A DNA stretch of 35,220 nt from a virus, in IMG/VR virus record IMGVR_UViG_3300018432_000032, positions 1 to 35,220 of that record; one strand, given 5' to 3'. Below, piece after piece: positions 16,117 through 22,382 of the stretch; position 1 is the first letter of the stretch; each line of letters begins with the position of its first letter. Position numbers and translations under genes: made by a program. Below the pieces are notes generated by a model. It searched no databases, was not told the origin of the DNA, and saw only the letters and a program-made list of their open reading frames with translations.

Positions 16117-16856
16117 GCACCGCCGCCCGGGTGCTCGACGTCGCCCGCTCACAGATCGGCACCGTTCAGGCAGCCGACGGGTCGAACCCGTACGGCGCCG
16201 CCTACGGGATGAACAAGGTCGCGTGGTGCGCTCAGTTCGTCTGGTGGGTCGGGCAGCAGGCAGGCGCCGGGGCGCTCATCCCGAAAGCCGCCTACACGCC
16301 GACCCTGGCCGCCTGGTTTCAGCAGCGCGGGCAGGCGAGCCGCAGCCCGCGGGTCGGGTCGCTCGTCCTGTTCGACTGGCCCGGCGACGGGGTCGACCGG
16401 ATCAGCCACGTCGGGCTCGTCGAGGCGGTCAACGCCGACGGGACGATCACCACGATCGAGGGGAACACGACCAGCGGCGCCGCCGGCAATCAGCGGATGG
16501 GCGGCGGAGTGTGGCGCCGCAAGCGGTCGACGTCCGCCGTCGTCGTCTACGGGCACCCCGCGTACGACGGCGCCGCCACCGCCCCGCCGGCGGCGACGTC
16601 GATCGCGGGCATGTCGGTGCTGTCCTACGGCATGCGGAACGACTCGCGGGTGATCGCCTTGCAGCGGTTCCTGAACGCGCACAACTGGCGCCCGGCGCTG
16701 CCGCTGCTGACCCCGCTCGGCAACTACCTCGACCAGACCGTCGCCGTCGTCAAGGCGGCGCAGGCGCAGTGCGGGATCACCGGCCCGGACGCGAACGGGC
16801 GCACCGTCGGCCCCCGCACGTCACGCGAGTTCGCCGCCCGCGGCGCCCGCTGGTGA
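16113..16856 (+). CDS. Endolysin: CHAP peptidase plus peptidoglycan-binding domain
   Basis: This enzyme cuts the host peptidoglycan at the end of infection. Of 247 residues, the first 150 form a CHAP domain (Cys/His-dependent peptidase or amidase): Cys39 in AWCAQFVWW, His99 in ISHVGLV and the polar residue in IEGNT near 116-118. A Thr/Ala/Pro linker (150-165) joins a C-terminal PG_binding_1-like domain (MSVLSYGMRNDSRVIALQRF, then QTVAVVKAAQAQCGI, then TVGPRTSREF). No signal peptide is seen, so release probably needs the holin at 16985. No mycolyl esterase (lysin B) of the usual alpha/beta type is evident nearby. Confidence 0.88.
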   Translation: MSTAARVLDVARSQIGTVQAADGSNPYGAAYGMNKVAWCAQFVWWVGQQAGAGALIPKAAYTPTLAAWFQQRGQASRSPRVGSLVLFDWPGDGVDRISHVGLVEAVNADGTITTIEGNTTSGAAGNQRMGGGVWRRKRSTSAVVVYGHPAYDGAATAPPAATSIAGMSVLSYGMRNDSRVIALQRFLNAHNWRPALPLLTPLGNYLDQTVAVVKAAQAQCGITGPDANGRTVGPRTSREFAARGARW

Positions 16857-16870
16857 CTACAGCGACGCGC

Positions 16871-16890
16871 GTTGCGTCACGTGACCCAAC
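16871..16890. promoter_or_regulatory. 20-bp near-perfect palindrome after the endolysin
   Basis: The core GTCACGTGAC (16876-16885) is a perfect 10-base palindrome. The flanks GTTG and CAAC also match, with one mismatched pair between. It lies in the gap between endolysin and holin. It could be a protein operator or an RNA hairpin controlling holin expression; the symmetry without a loop favours DNA binding. Confidence 0.45.
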
Positions 16891-16984
16891 CGCGACCATG
16901 TTCGTCAGGATCTGCGGCGATCCCGACCCGACGTCGTCGGATCTGCTGAGGCGCAGATCGCTGTCGGCTGCCGATGCTATGGGC

Positions 16985-17224
16985 ATGACCCGTCACACCG
17001 TCGTCGAGCAGCGAGACGACGTCGCCGACCACGCCGCCCCGAGCTCGCCTGTCGACCCGACCGCCGTCGCGCAGTACGCGTCGGCGCTGCTGCCCGCCGT
17101 GCTGTGGCTGCTCGGCGTGTACGTGTTCGACGGGGCGGTGCCCGTGCAGCTGCAGGGGGCGATCGGACTCGCCGTCACCGCACTGTCGACGGGGCTCGTT
17201 CGGTTCGTCCGCGGGAGGATCTGA
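16985..17224 (+). CDS. Holin-like membrane protein
   Basis: Holins permeabilise the membrane to release the endolysin. The protein (79 residues from ATG 16985; ATG 16979 gives two more) has a polar N-terminus (MTRHTVVEQRDDVADHAA), then two predicted membrane helices: SALLPAVLWLLGVYVF and LQGAIGLAVTALSTGLV, and a basic tail (RFVRGRI). This matches class II holins, and it directly follows the endolysin. The assignment rests on topology and position, not on a sequence family. Confidence 0.7.
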   Translation: MTRHTVVEQRDDVADHAAPSSPVDPTAVAQYASALLPAVLWLLGVYVFDGAVPVQLQGAIGLAVTALSTGLVRFVRGRI

Positions 17225-17226
17225 CC

Positions 17227-17880
17227 ATGCCACTGCCCGAAGGAATCGCGACGACCGTCGTCACCGTCGGCCCGTACCTGACCGCCGACGGGGCGCACGC
17301 GTCCGGGCGGGTGCGGATCGCCCCCGAACGGCGGGTTGTGCACGTGCCGTCGGGGTCGGTGATCCTCCCCGATGGGGTGACGATCACCCTCGAGGACGGC
17401 GCCGGATCGGCTGAGGTCGTCGCGTCCGACGCGGACGGGTGCACCCCGAACCCGTTCGCCTACTGGGCGCACTGGGACTTGCAGGGCCGCACCTCACCCG
17501 AACCGGCGCGGGTGCTGCTGACCGGCGCTGAGGTCGACGCCGACACGCTGCTGCCGACGACGTCGGGCACGGGCCCGATAGCGATACCCGGCGGCGGCTC
17601 GTCGTTCAGCGGCGCCTACAGCGACCTGGCCGGGCGCCCGGCATTCGCCGACGTCGCCACGTCGGGCGCCTACGCAGACCTGACCGGCGCCCCGTCGATC
17701 CCGGACAGCCCCGACGACATCGGCGCGCAGCCCGCGGGCGACTACCAACCCGCCGGCAGCTATCAGCCCGCGGGGGATTACGTCACCTCGGAAACGATCA
17801 CGACGATCGTGACCCTGACGCAAGCCGCGTACGACGCGCTCACCCCCGACGCCGACACCCTGTACGTGATCGTCGGATGA
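17227..17880 (+). CDS. Minor tail / fibre protein with short repeats
   Basis: The protein has 217 residues from an ATG directly after the holin. The N-terminal half is beta-rich (VVHVPSGSVILPDGVTITLE). The middle repeats the phage fibre motif SGAYSDLAGRP then SGAYADLTGAP, and QPAGDY, QPAGSY, QPAGDY follow each other. The end, ITTIVTLTQAAYDALTPDAD then LYVIVG, is a common closing motif of actinophage fibre and hub proteins. It is a good candidate for a repeat-rich fibre segment. Gene order (fibre after lysis) is unusual but known. Confidence 0.75.
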   Translation: MPLPEGIATTVVTVGPYLTADGAHASGRVRIAPERRVVHVPSGSVILPDGVTITLEDGAGSAEVVASDADGCTPNPFAYWAHWDLQGRTSPEPARVLLTGAEVDADTLLPTTSGTGPIAIPGGGSSFSGAYSDLAGRPAFADVATSGAYADLTGAPSIPDSPDDIGAQPAGDYQPAGSYQPAGDYVTSETITTIVTLTQAAYDALTPDADTLYVIVG

Positions 17881-19094
17881 CGCTGCACACCGACGCGACC
17901 TACCGGCTCGGCGACACCGACGTCGACGCGCTGTACCTCGGCGGGCTGCTGCTGTGGAGCTCGGCGCCGCCCGAACCGCCGCCCACCCCGCCGTCGCTGC
18001 GATCACAGTCGTCGGGCAGCACCACGGGCACGAGCGCCGTCGTCACCCTCCCCGCCGGGTGGCAGGCAGACGACTACCTGACGTTGATCGTCTCCACCAA
18101 CCAGGCGCCGACCCTCGGATTCTCGGCGGGGGTCGCATCCTCGACGCTGCTCGCGTCCGCCGGCGCGCGGCTGCAAGCGATCCGGGTCGTGCCCAACCCG
18201 GGGGCGACGACGGTGACCCTGACGTCGTCCGTGTCGGCGGTGCTCACATGGTGGGCGGGCGCGTGGTTGGACGTCGACCCGGCGGCGACCGTCGCCGCGG
18301 CGAACAACATCGGGAACAGCACCACGGCGCCGGTAGAGGTGCCCGTCGTCGATCTCGGCTACCTGTCGACCGGGTTCGAGACGTATGTGTCGGCGGCGGG
18401 GGTGAACGCGGCCGCCACATGGGGCACCGTGCCGACGCCGCTGTTCGCGACCACGACGGGGAACGGTGCGCTGTCGGTGCGGTCCGATACGGTCGCCGCG
18501 GGGCTGCTGACCCGCCCGTCCGCGTCCACGTTCGACCGCGGGGCGGGTGGCAGTTCCCGCAATGAGTCGGCGCTCGCGCTGATCCTGCAGCCCGTACAGA
18601 CCCGCGTCGTCAACCGCCTGACCAACGGGTCGTTCGAGACGGGGTCGGCGGTCGCGACCGGGTGGGAGCTCGAGGGCACCGCCCCGCACCCGTTCGTCGC
18701 GTCCCGGGTCGCGACCGGGACCGTCGACGGGGCGGTCGCGCAGCGGCTGCAGTTCACCGGGCAGCCGGGCGACACAGGGAACGTCGCGTTCTATCAGGCG
18801 CCGATCGCGTGCACCCCCGGCGAGGCGGTGCACCTGTCGATCTACCTGTCGGGAACGCTGACCGCCGCGTACGCGATCGTCGGGATCGAAGGGTTCGTCA
18901 CCGCCGGCGGCGCGTACATCTCCGAGGCTGACACGACGATCCTCGCGGGTGGGCTGACGGGGACCCCGACCCTGTTCGAGGTCGACTACGTCGCGCCGTC
19001 GAACTGCACCGCGCTCGCCGTGTACCTGCAGATCCCGACGGTCGCCCCGTCGAGCGTGGTCGACGTGTACCTAGATCGGGCTGTGCTGCTGTGA
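17877..19094 (+). CDS. Minor tail protein with carbohydrate-binding-like C-terminus
   Basis: The protein has 405 residues and overlaps the previous stop (ATGA). The start (THLHTDATYRLGDTDVDALY-like) resembles tail spike openings. A Pro-rich linker (PPEPPPTPPSLR) precedes a beta domain (VTLPAGWQADDYLTLIV). From about residue 245 the sequence LTNGSFETGSAVATGWELEG starts a jelly-roll domain like carbohydrate-binding modules. It ends with VDVYLDRAVLL. Host-surface sugar recognition is a reasonable inference. It is the last large gene of the late operon. Confidence 0.7.
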   Translation: MTLHTDATYRLGDTDVDALYLGGLLLWSSAPPEPPPTPPSLRSQSSGSTTGTSAVVTLPAGWQADDYLTLIVSTNQAPTLGFSAGVASSTLLASAGARLQAIRVVPNPGATTVTLTSSVSAVLTWWAGAWLDVDPAATVAAANNIGNSTTAPVEVPVVDLGYLSTGFETYVSAAGVNAAATWGTVPTPLFATTTGNGALSVRSDTVAAGLLTRPSASTFDRGAGGSSRNESALALILQPVQTRVVNRLTNGSFETGSAVATGWELEGTAPHPFVASRVATGTVDGAVAQRLQFTGQPGDTGNVAFYQAPIACTPGEAVHLSIYLSGTLTAAYAIVGIEGFVTAGGAYISEADTTILAGGLTGTPTLFEVDYVAPSNCTALAVYLQIPTVAPSSVVDVYLDRAVLL

Positions 19095-19348
19095 GCGAGG
19101 AACGACCGCACAGACCGAACCGGCGGGCGGAGGACGGCGGGCCACTCGACAGCCCGCGCGCCCGGCAGCGCAGGCTCGTCCGCCACATCTCCGCCGACCC
19201 CGACCTCGTCGGCTGGTTGGGCACGTCGAAGGCCCGGACCCTGCACAACGTCGCCGCGCAGCTGTCGCAGGCCGGGCACGGGGCCGCGGCGGAGATTGTG
19301 CAGCGGCGGGCCGACGACCTCGCATCGGGCAACGTGTCGCCGTTCTAG
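19091..19348 (+). CDS. Hypothetical last gene of the late operon
   Basis: Eighty-five residues from a GTG overlapping the previous stop. Charged Arg-rich N-terminus (EERPHRPNRRAEDGG), then a helical core (RHISADPDLVGWLGTSKART, LHNVAAQLSQAGHGAAAEIV). No Cys or membrane segment. Its stop (TAG, 19346-19348) shares bases with the stop of the convergent minus-strand gene: the four bases CTAG hold both stops, and no terminator hairpin lies between the two operons. Confidence 0.55.
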   Translation: MSEERPHRPNRRAEDGGPLDSPRARQRRLVRHISADPDLVGWLGTSKARTLHNVAAQLSQAGHGAAAEIVQRRADDLASGNVSPF

Positions 19349-19491
19349 GGACGCTTCACGTACCGCTCGAGCGCCCGCACGATCACGTCAGTGATCGTCT
19401 CGCCGCGTTCGTCGGCTTTGACCCTGGCCGCATCCCACAGTGCCGCCGCGACCCGAACGGATCGCGGCGGCGTGTGACTGTCTTTCGGCAC
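19345..19491 (-). CDS. Ribbon-helix-helix (CopG/Arc-like) protein, 48 residues
   Basis: Below usual ORF length cut-offs, but well supported. GGGAGG lies eight bases before the GTG on the minus strand. The protein has the RHH layout: a beta-strand at RSVRVAAAL, then helix A (WDAARVKADERG), the turn GETITDVIV and helix B (VRALERYVKRP). RHH dimers bind operators as repressors and also serve as plasmid copy-control or partition proteins. It is the last gene of the minus-strand cassette. Candidate sites are the inverted repeats at 19763 and 20794-20832. Confidence 0.75.
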   Translation of the reverse strand: MPKDSHTPPRSVRVAAALWDAARVKADERGETITDVIVRALERYVKRP

Positions 19492-19511
19492 CCGTGGCGC
19501 CTCCCGTCAGG

Positions 19512-19748
19512 TCAGTTGCAGCGGTATTCCCCCGCGAGCGTGAACACCGTCGAACGGTAGACACATGACCGTGCCGTCTGCCCCGCGAACAGCGACGACG
19601 TGACGACGGTCGAGCGGATCCCGGAATCGAACTTGTCGGGCTCACCCGGGCGGGCCGACGCGGGCGCGGCGACGGCGAGGGCGAGGGTCAGGGTTGCGGC
19701 GGCAGTGGTCAGGATGCGGCGTGCGGCGGTCGGCATGGCGGGGAGCAT
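19512..19748 (-). CDS. Small secreted protein
   Basis: The 78-residue protein starts at ATG 19748, or at ATG 19736 with 74. It has a typical signal peptide: basic PTAARRILTTAA, hydrophobic ATLTLALAVA, and a cleavage site after APASA. The mature part is about 46 residues with two Cys near the end (SCVYRST and YRCN) that could pair. No domain is recognised. It sits with a membrane protein and regulators in the minus-strand cassette, so superinfection exclusion or other lysogen surface change is a reasonable guess, not a demonstrated role. Confidence 0.6.
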   Translation of the reverse strand: MLPAMPTAARRILTTAAATLTLALAVAAPASARPGEPDKFDSGIRSTVVTSSLFAGQTARSCVYRSTVFTLAGEYRCN

Positions 19749-19762
19749 GCCGTCGTGTCCAT

Positions 19763-19787
19763 ACGCGTGTCAATACACGACACGCGT
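19763..19787. promoter_or_regulatory. Perfect 9-bp inverted repeat, candidate operator
   Basis: ACGCGTGTC (19763-19771) and GACACGCGT (19779-19787) are exact reverse complements around a 7-base spacer. The site lies 15 bases upstream of the secreted-protein start. On the minus strand the spacer and right arm include an exact TTGACA, a -35-like hexamer, though no good -10 follows. The 25-base length suits a dimeric regulator. An RNA hairpin between the two genes is the alternative. Confidence 0.55.
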
Positions 19788-19788
19788 T

Positions 19789-19920
19789 CTAGCGGGTGTG
19801 ATCCCGCCACCAGTCGCGCCACGACCGCGGGCCCCGCGCCGCGTCACACGCGACCACGCCGAGCAGCAGCACAACCAGCGACAGCAACAGCACACCGAGC
19901 ACCGCGTCGACGTCCGTCAT
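19789..19920 (-). CDS. Membrane microprotein, 43 residues
   Basis: The ATG (19920-19918) overlaps the stop of the FtsK-like gene (ATGA), indicating translational coupling. Residues about 5-24 (DAVLGVLLLSLVVLLLGVV) form one strong membrane helix, followed by ACD and a basic, Trp-rich tail (WRDWWRDHTR). Its stop lies beside the inverted repeat at 19763-19787. It could partner the upstream membrane protein. The start is fixed by the overlap. Confidence 0.6.
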   Translation of the reverse strand: MTDVDAVLGVLLLSLVVLLLGVVACDAARGPRSWRDWWRDHTR

Positions 19921-20531
19921 AAATCCACCCGCTCGACCAATCCCTCACGATCCCACGACCTACCGACAACCCCGCGCGTGAGTTCCAACGTGAGCCGCCG
20001 GTCGTCGCCGCGGTGCACCACATAGTCGACAGCCCCGAACACGTGCGCGATCATCGGCGCCCCCGCCTCCCAATCCGCGAACCGCTGCCCGAGCAGCCCC
20101 CGCACCCGCACGAGGTCGGCGACCGGGCCGCACCGCACCCCCACCAGGCGCGGACGTTCCCACACCCCGTCACGATTCTTCCGATCGAGCTCCGCGACCT
20201 GCATCGCCGTCCGCCACTTCCGCCGATACAGCCACACCGACCGCCACCACGCCATGACCCGCACCCGCCGGCGGAACGACCCGGGGGCGAGCAGCTGCCA
20301 CCAATGCCCGACCTCGACGACCGCCCACACAACCAGCAGCGTCGGCACGAGGTGCTCGAGCAGCGCCCACGCCGCGACCCCGGACCCGACTAGCGCGAAC
20401 GCGGTGCGGGGGCGGGACACTGACCACGTGATCAGCCGGGCGGACAGGTACAGCAGCCACCCCGCCAACCAGTACGCGAACGCTTTCCACCCGTAGAACC
20501 GGACGGGGCCCACCCGGACGCTTACCCGCAC
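19917..20531 (-). CDS. FtsK/TraB N-terminal-region-like membrane protein without motor domain
   Basis: The protein has 204 residues from the GTG at 20531; a GTG at 20513 is an alternative. Two membrane segments (about 15-38 and 44-75) are followed by a cytoplasmic domain. In it, RPRLVGVRCGPVADLVRVRG, then GLLGQRFADWEAGAPMIAHVF and RLTLELTRG resemble the part that precedes the ATPase in actinobacterial TraB/FtsK-like conjugation translocases. The stop comes exactly where the P-loop motor would begin, so it cannot pump DNA alone. It may be a remnant or a regulatory partner of a host translocase. It heads the minus-strand cassette, 15 bases from the divergent HTH gene. Confidence 0.6.
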   Translation of the reverse strand: MRVSVRVGPVRFYGWKAFAYWLAGWLLYLSARLITWSVSRPRTAFALVGSGVAAWALLEHLVPTLLVVWAVVEVGHWWQLLAPGSFRRRVRVMAWWRSVWLYRRKWRTAMQVAELDRKNRDGVWERPRLVGVRCGPVADLVRVRGLLGQRFADWEAGAPMIAHVFGAVDYVVHRGDDRRLTLELTRGVVGRSWDREGLVERVDL

Positions 20532-20546
20532 GAGAGGATCCCGCCC

Positions 20547-20792
20547 GTGACGCTCGCCGCCGCTGTCGTCGACGAGGTGCGTAAGCGCATGCTGTCGCGG
20601 AACCTGTCGCAGAACCGGCTCGCCCGGGCGGCGGGGATGCCGCCGTCGCTGCTGCACCGCGCGATGAACGGTGAGCGCCCGCTGTCGATCGACGAGCTCG
20701 GCGCGATCGCGACCGTTCTGGACGTGACCCCGGAGCATGTTGTCCGGGTGGCCCGGCGGGCGGTGCTCGCCACGCGTCCCCCCATCGGGTGA
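20547..20792 (+). CDS. Cro/CI-type helix-turn-helix regulator
   Basis: An 81-residue DNA-binding protein. AGAGGA at 20533-20538 lies eight bases before the GTG. Residues 9-63 are a Cro/C1-type HTH: EVRKRMLSRNLSQNRLARAA, GMPPSLLHRAMNGERP, then LSIDELGAIATVLDVTPEHV. It is divergent from the FtsK-like gene with only 15 bases between the start codons, so promoters must lie inside coding sequence. The palindromes at 20794-20832 just downstream are natural candidates for its operators. It is the best repressor or Cro candidate. Confidence 0.85.
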   Translation: MTLAAAVVDEVRKRMLSRNLSQNRLARAAGMPPSLLHRAMNGERPLSIDELGAIATVLDVTPEHVVRVARRAVLATRPPIG

Positions 20793-20793
20793 G

Positions 20794-20810
20794 TGTTCAG
20801 AATCGAACAG
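20794..20810. promoter_or_regulatory. Palindromic site TGTTCAGAATCGAACAG
   Basis: TGTTC and GAACA are 5-base arms around a 6-base centre. It matches the site at 4096-4112 in 14 of 17 positions. It begins just after the HTH stop codon and upstream of the next gene. The spacing of the arms differs from the actinobacterial SOS box (GAAC-N4-GTTC), so LexA is not implied. Confidence 0.5.
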
Positions 20811-20816
20811 CGCGCC

Positions 20817-20832
20817 GCGTCAAGTTTGACGC
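20817..20832. promoter_or_regulatory. Palindrome GCGTCAAGTTTGACGC
   Basis: Seven-base arms GCGTCAA and TTGACGC surround a GT centre, a perfect inverted repeat, six bases after the preceding palindrome. It includes TTGACG, which resembles a -35 box on the plus strand, and lies 4 bases before ATG 20837. A repressor binding here would block transcription into or out of the regulator region. Confidence 0.5.
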
Positions 20833-20836
20833 AGTC

Positions 20837-21151
20837 ATGGCCGATGATGTCATTGTGACCGCGAACCGCACCGCCCCGAAGATCGCCGCCCGCGACCTCA
20901 CCGCCGCCGGCGCCCGCCTGTTCGGCACGATCGTCCTCGACGTCGCCGACATGACCTGCCACCCCGCCATCTACAACCCGCGCACCTCAATGTTCGTCAC
21001 CCTCGACGGTGCCGAGCTCGGCGAGGACGACGGGTCGCTGATCGTGCTCGTCCTGCCGGGTACCGCCGACGACCTGATCGCCGACCACGGCGGCGCCGCT
21101 GCTGCCGCCCGCGCGCTGACCCGCACGCTGCGGGCGGGCGGTGCCCTGTGA
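20837..21151 (+). CDS. Hypothetical protein downstream of the HTH regulator
   Basis: I use ATG 20837 because the GTG at 20789 would place the two palindromes inside the coding region; the longer version adds 16 residues. No ribosome site is clear, so a leaderless message is possible. The 104-residue protein is rich in Ala, Asp and Leu (PKIAARDLTAAGARLFGTIV, EDDGSLIVLVLPGTADDLIA) with one Cys. No motif is recognised. It is coupled to the next DNA-binding gene (GTGA overlap at 21148). Confidence 0.6.
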   Translation: MADDVIVTANRTAPKIAARDLTAAGARLFGTIVLDVADMTCHPAIYNPRTSMFVTLDGAELGEDDGSLIVLVLPGTADDLIADHGGAAAAARALTRTLRAGGAL

Positions 21152-21888
21152 CCGCCGCGCTGTGCCTCGTGTCGGCGGTCGCCGACGACGACAGCCCCGT
21201 CGCAACGTGGACGCTCGGCGACGGGGTCGACCTCGTCGTCATGTCCGAGCAGCGGGCCCGCGACCTCGCTACCGAGACACGCGACATGCTCGGGCAGGCA
21301 GGCGCGAACCTCGTCGAACTGCGGGCCGGTAACGCACACCTCGCGCTCGGGTTCGACGCGTGGCACGAGTTCGTCGAATTCTGGTTCGGCGACCTGCACG
21401 TGTACCGGCTCGTGCGCGACCGGGTGTCCATGCTCGCCGAGCGGCAGGCGCTCGTCGCCTCCCTGACGATCGCCGGTCACACCGTGCGCGAACAGCGCGA
21501 CGTGCTCGGCGCGTCCCTCGGCACGGTGCACGCCGATCAGCGGGCGCTCGGATTGGTCCCGGATCGTCCGCTGCCCGCCGTGGTCGCCGACCCCGAGCCG
21601 GTCGACCCGTTCCGCGGGCTGTCGGCCCGCTGGTCGGCGCTCGCCCGGGTCGCCGCGCAGGAGGCGCGCGGGTTGACGTCGATCGAGCTCGACGCCGAGC
21701 TCGACGCGGCGCTCGGCACGGCGACCGGGTCGCTGTCCAAGCTGGCCGCGCGGGGGTGGATCGTGCTCGGCGACCTCGCCGACGCGCGGGACAACAGGAG
21801 GCCGTACACGATCACGGCGGCGGGCCGGGTGCGGCTCGGCGAGGTGCTCGCCGCCCGGGATGCGGCGGAGGTGACCCCCATGCCCTAG
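21148..21888 (+). CDS. DNA-binding protein with two helix-turn-helix regions
   Basis: The protein has 246 residues. It starts with a beta-rich section, then FDAWHEFVEFWFGDLHVYRL and a first HTH (LVASLTIAGHTVREQRDVLG, then ASLGTVHADQRALGL) resembling the HTH of ParB-like and other phage regulators. After a Pro-rich linker the C-terminal 85 residues look like a winged helix (LARVAAQEARGLTSIELDAE, SLSKLAARGWIVLGDLADAR). Two DNA-binding units suggest a regulator or replication/partition factor. It is followed by a strong terminator hairpin. Confidence 0.7.
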   Translation: MTAALCLVSAVADDDSPVATWTLGDGVDLVVMSEQRARDLATETRDMLGQAGANLVELRAGNAHLALGFDAWHEFVEFWFGDLHVYRLVRDRVSMLAERQALVASLTIAGHTVREQRDVLGASLGTVHADQRALGLVPDRPLPAVVADPEPVDPFRGLSARWSALARVAAQEARGLTSIELDAELDAALGTATGSLSKLAARGWIVLGDLADARDNRRPYTITAAGRVRLGEVLAARDAAEVTPMP

Positions 21889-21953
21889 CATCATGGCCGC
21901 GGTCTACGGATCGCGGTCGCAGCGTTCGGGGGTCGCGCCCCGACGCACCGCAG

Positions 21954-21987
21954 CGCCCCCGCCCCCGGACCCCGGGCAGCGGGGGCG
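21954..21987 (+). terminator. Terminator hairpin after the regulator operon
   Basis: CGCCCCCGC (21954-21962) pairs exactly with GCGGGGGCG (21979-21987), with a 16-base loop that can also form a small inner stem. It begins 65 bases after the stop at 21888 and is followed by TTGTCG. It separates the regulator operon from the HTH gene at 22081. Confidence 0.6.
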
Positions 21988-22043
21988 TTGTCGTGTGTCC
22001 ACACCTTTACTCACAGTTGGGGAAACTCGCCGCGCGCGTCGGG

Positions 22044-22073
22044 TTGCGCGGTGTGGTTACAGGCGCGTAGTTT
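22044..22073 (+). promoter_or_regulatory. Promoter of the HTH gene, probably leaderless
   Basis: TTGCGC (22044-22049) and TAGTTT (22068-22073, the TAnnnT form of actinobacterial -10 boxes) are separated by 18 bases. The ATG at 22081 is 7 bases after the -10 box, so transcription would begin at or next to the start codon. No ribosome site is visible upstream of the ATG, consistent with a leaderless message. Confidence 0.5.
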
Positions 22074-22080
22074 GGCACGC

Positions 22081-22296
22081 ATGGGCACACGAGGGCACTT
22101 GACGGCACTCCCCGACGCGCGGCAGTCGAACCAGCTGCTCACCGTCGACGACGTCGCCGCCGCCCTGTACTGCTCACCGCGCACCGTGTGGCGCCTCATC
22201 CGCGCCAAGCAATTGCCGTCCGTCAAGGTCGGCCGCACGCGCCGCGTCCACACCGACGACGTCGCCGCCTACCTCGACACGCTGCGGCGATCCTGA
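22081..22296 (+). CDS. Excisionase-like / MerR-type HTH protein
   Basis: A 71-residue protein with a winged-helix fold of the HTH_17/excise family: LLTVDDVAAALYCSPRTVWR, then LIRAKQLPSVKVGRTRRV and HTDDVAAYLDTLRRS. Such proteins are recombination directionality factors or small transcription regulators. No integrase is present in the window, so an Xis role would be unusual; a regulator of early genes fits better. Its own promoter and a terminator just downstream show that it is a single-gene unit. Confidence 0.75.
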   Translation: MGTRGHLTALPDARQSNQLLTVDDVAAALYCSPRTVWRLIRAKQLPSVKVGRTRRVHTDDVAAYLDTLRRS

Positions 22297-22300
22297 ACTG

Positions 22301-22330
22301 CCCCTACCGACCCTGACCCGTCGGTAGGGG
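22301..22330 (+). terminator. Perfect 11-bp terminator hairpin after the HTH gene
   Basis: CCCCTACCGAC (22301-22311) and GTCGGTAGGGG (22320-22330) are exact complements with an 8-base loop, four bases after the stop codon. No T-tract follows, as in many GC-rich genomes. This is a strong candidate for termination. Confidence 0.75.
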
Positions 22331-22382
22331 CTGCTACACCGAACACCCATGCGACCGCGACCGAACGACCGGAGGAACCCCC

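Noticed and set aside
16113-16856. Lysin B (mycolyl-arabinogalactan esterase) near the endolysin
   Set aside because: No alpha/beta-hydrolase GxSxG gene follows the endolysin; the only esterase-like protein is the SGNH hydrolase upstream.
19-19100. Many long open frames on the minus strand and in other phases across the late operon
   Set aside because: They overlap well-supported structural genes, have Arg/Pro-rich composition and no ribosome sites; they are shadows caused by high GC content.
20794-20810. SOS (LexA) box
   Set aside because: Arms are TGTTC...GAACA, the reverse orientation of the actinobacterial GAAC-N4-GTTC box, so LexA binding is not supported.
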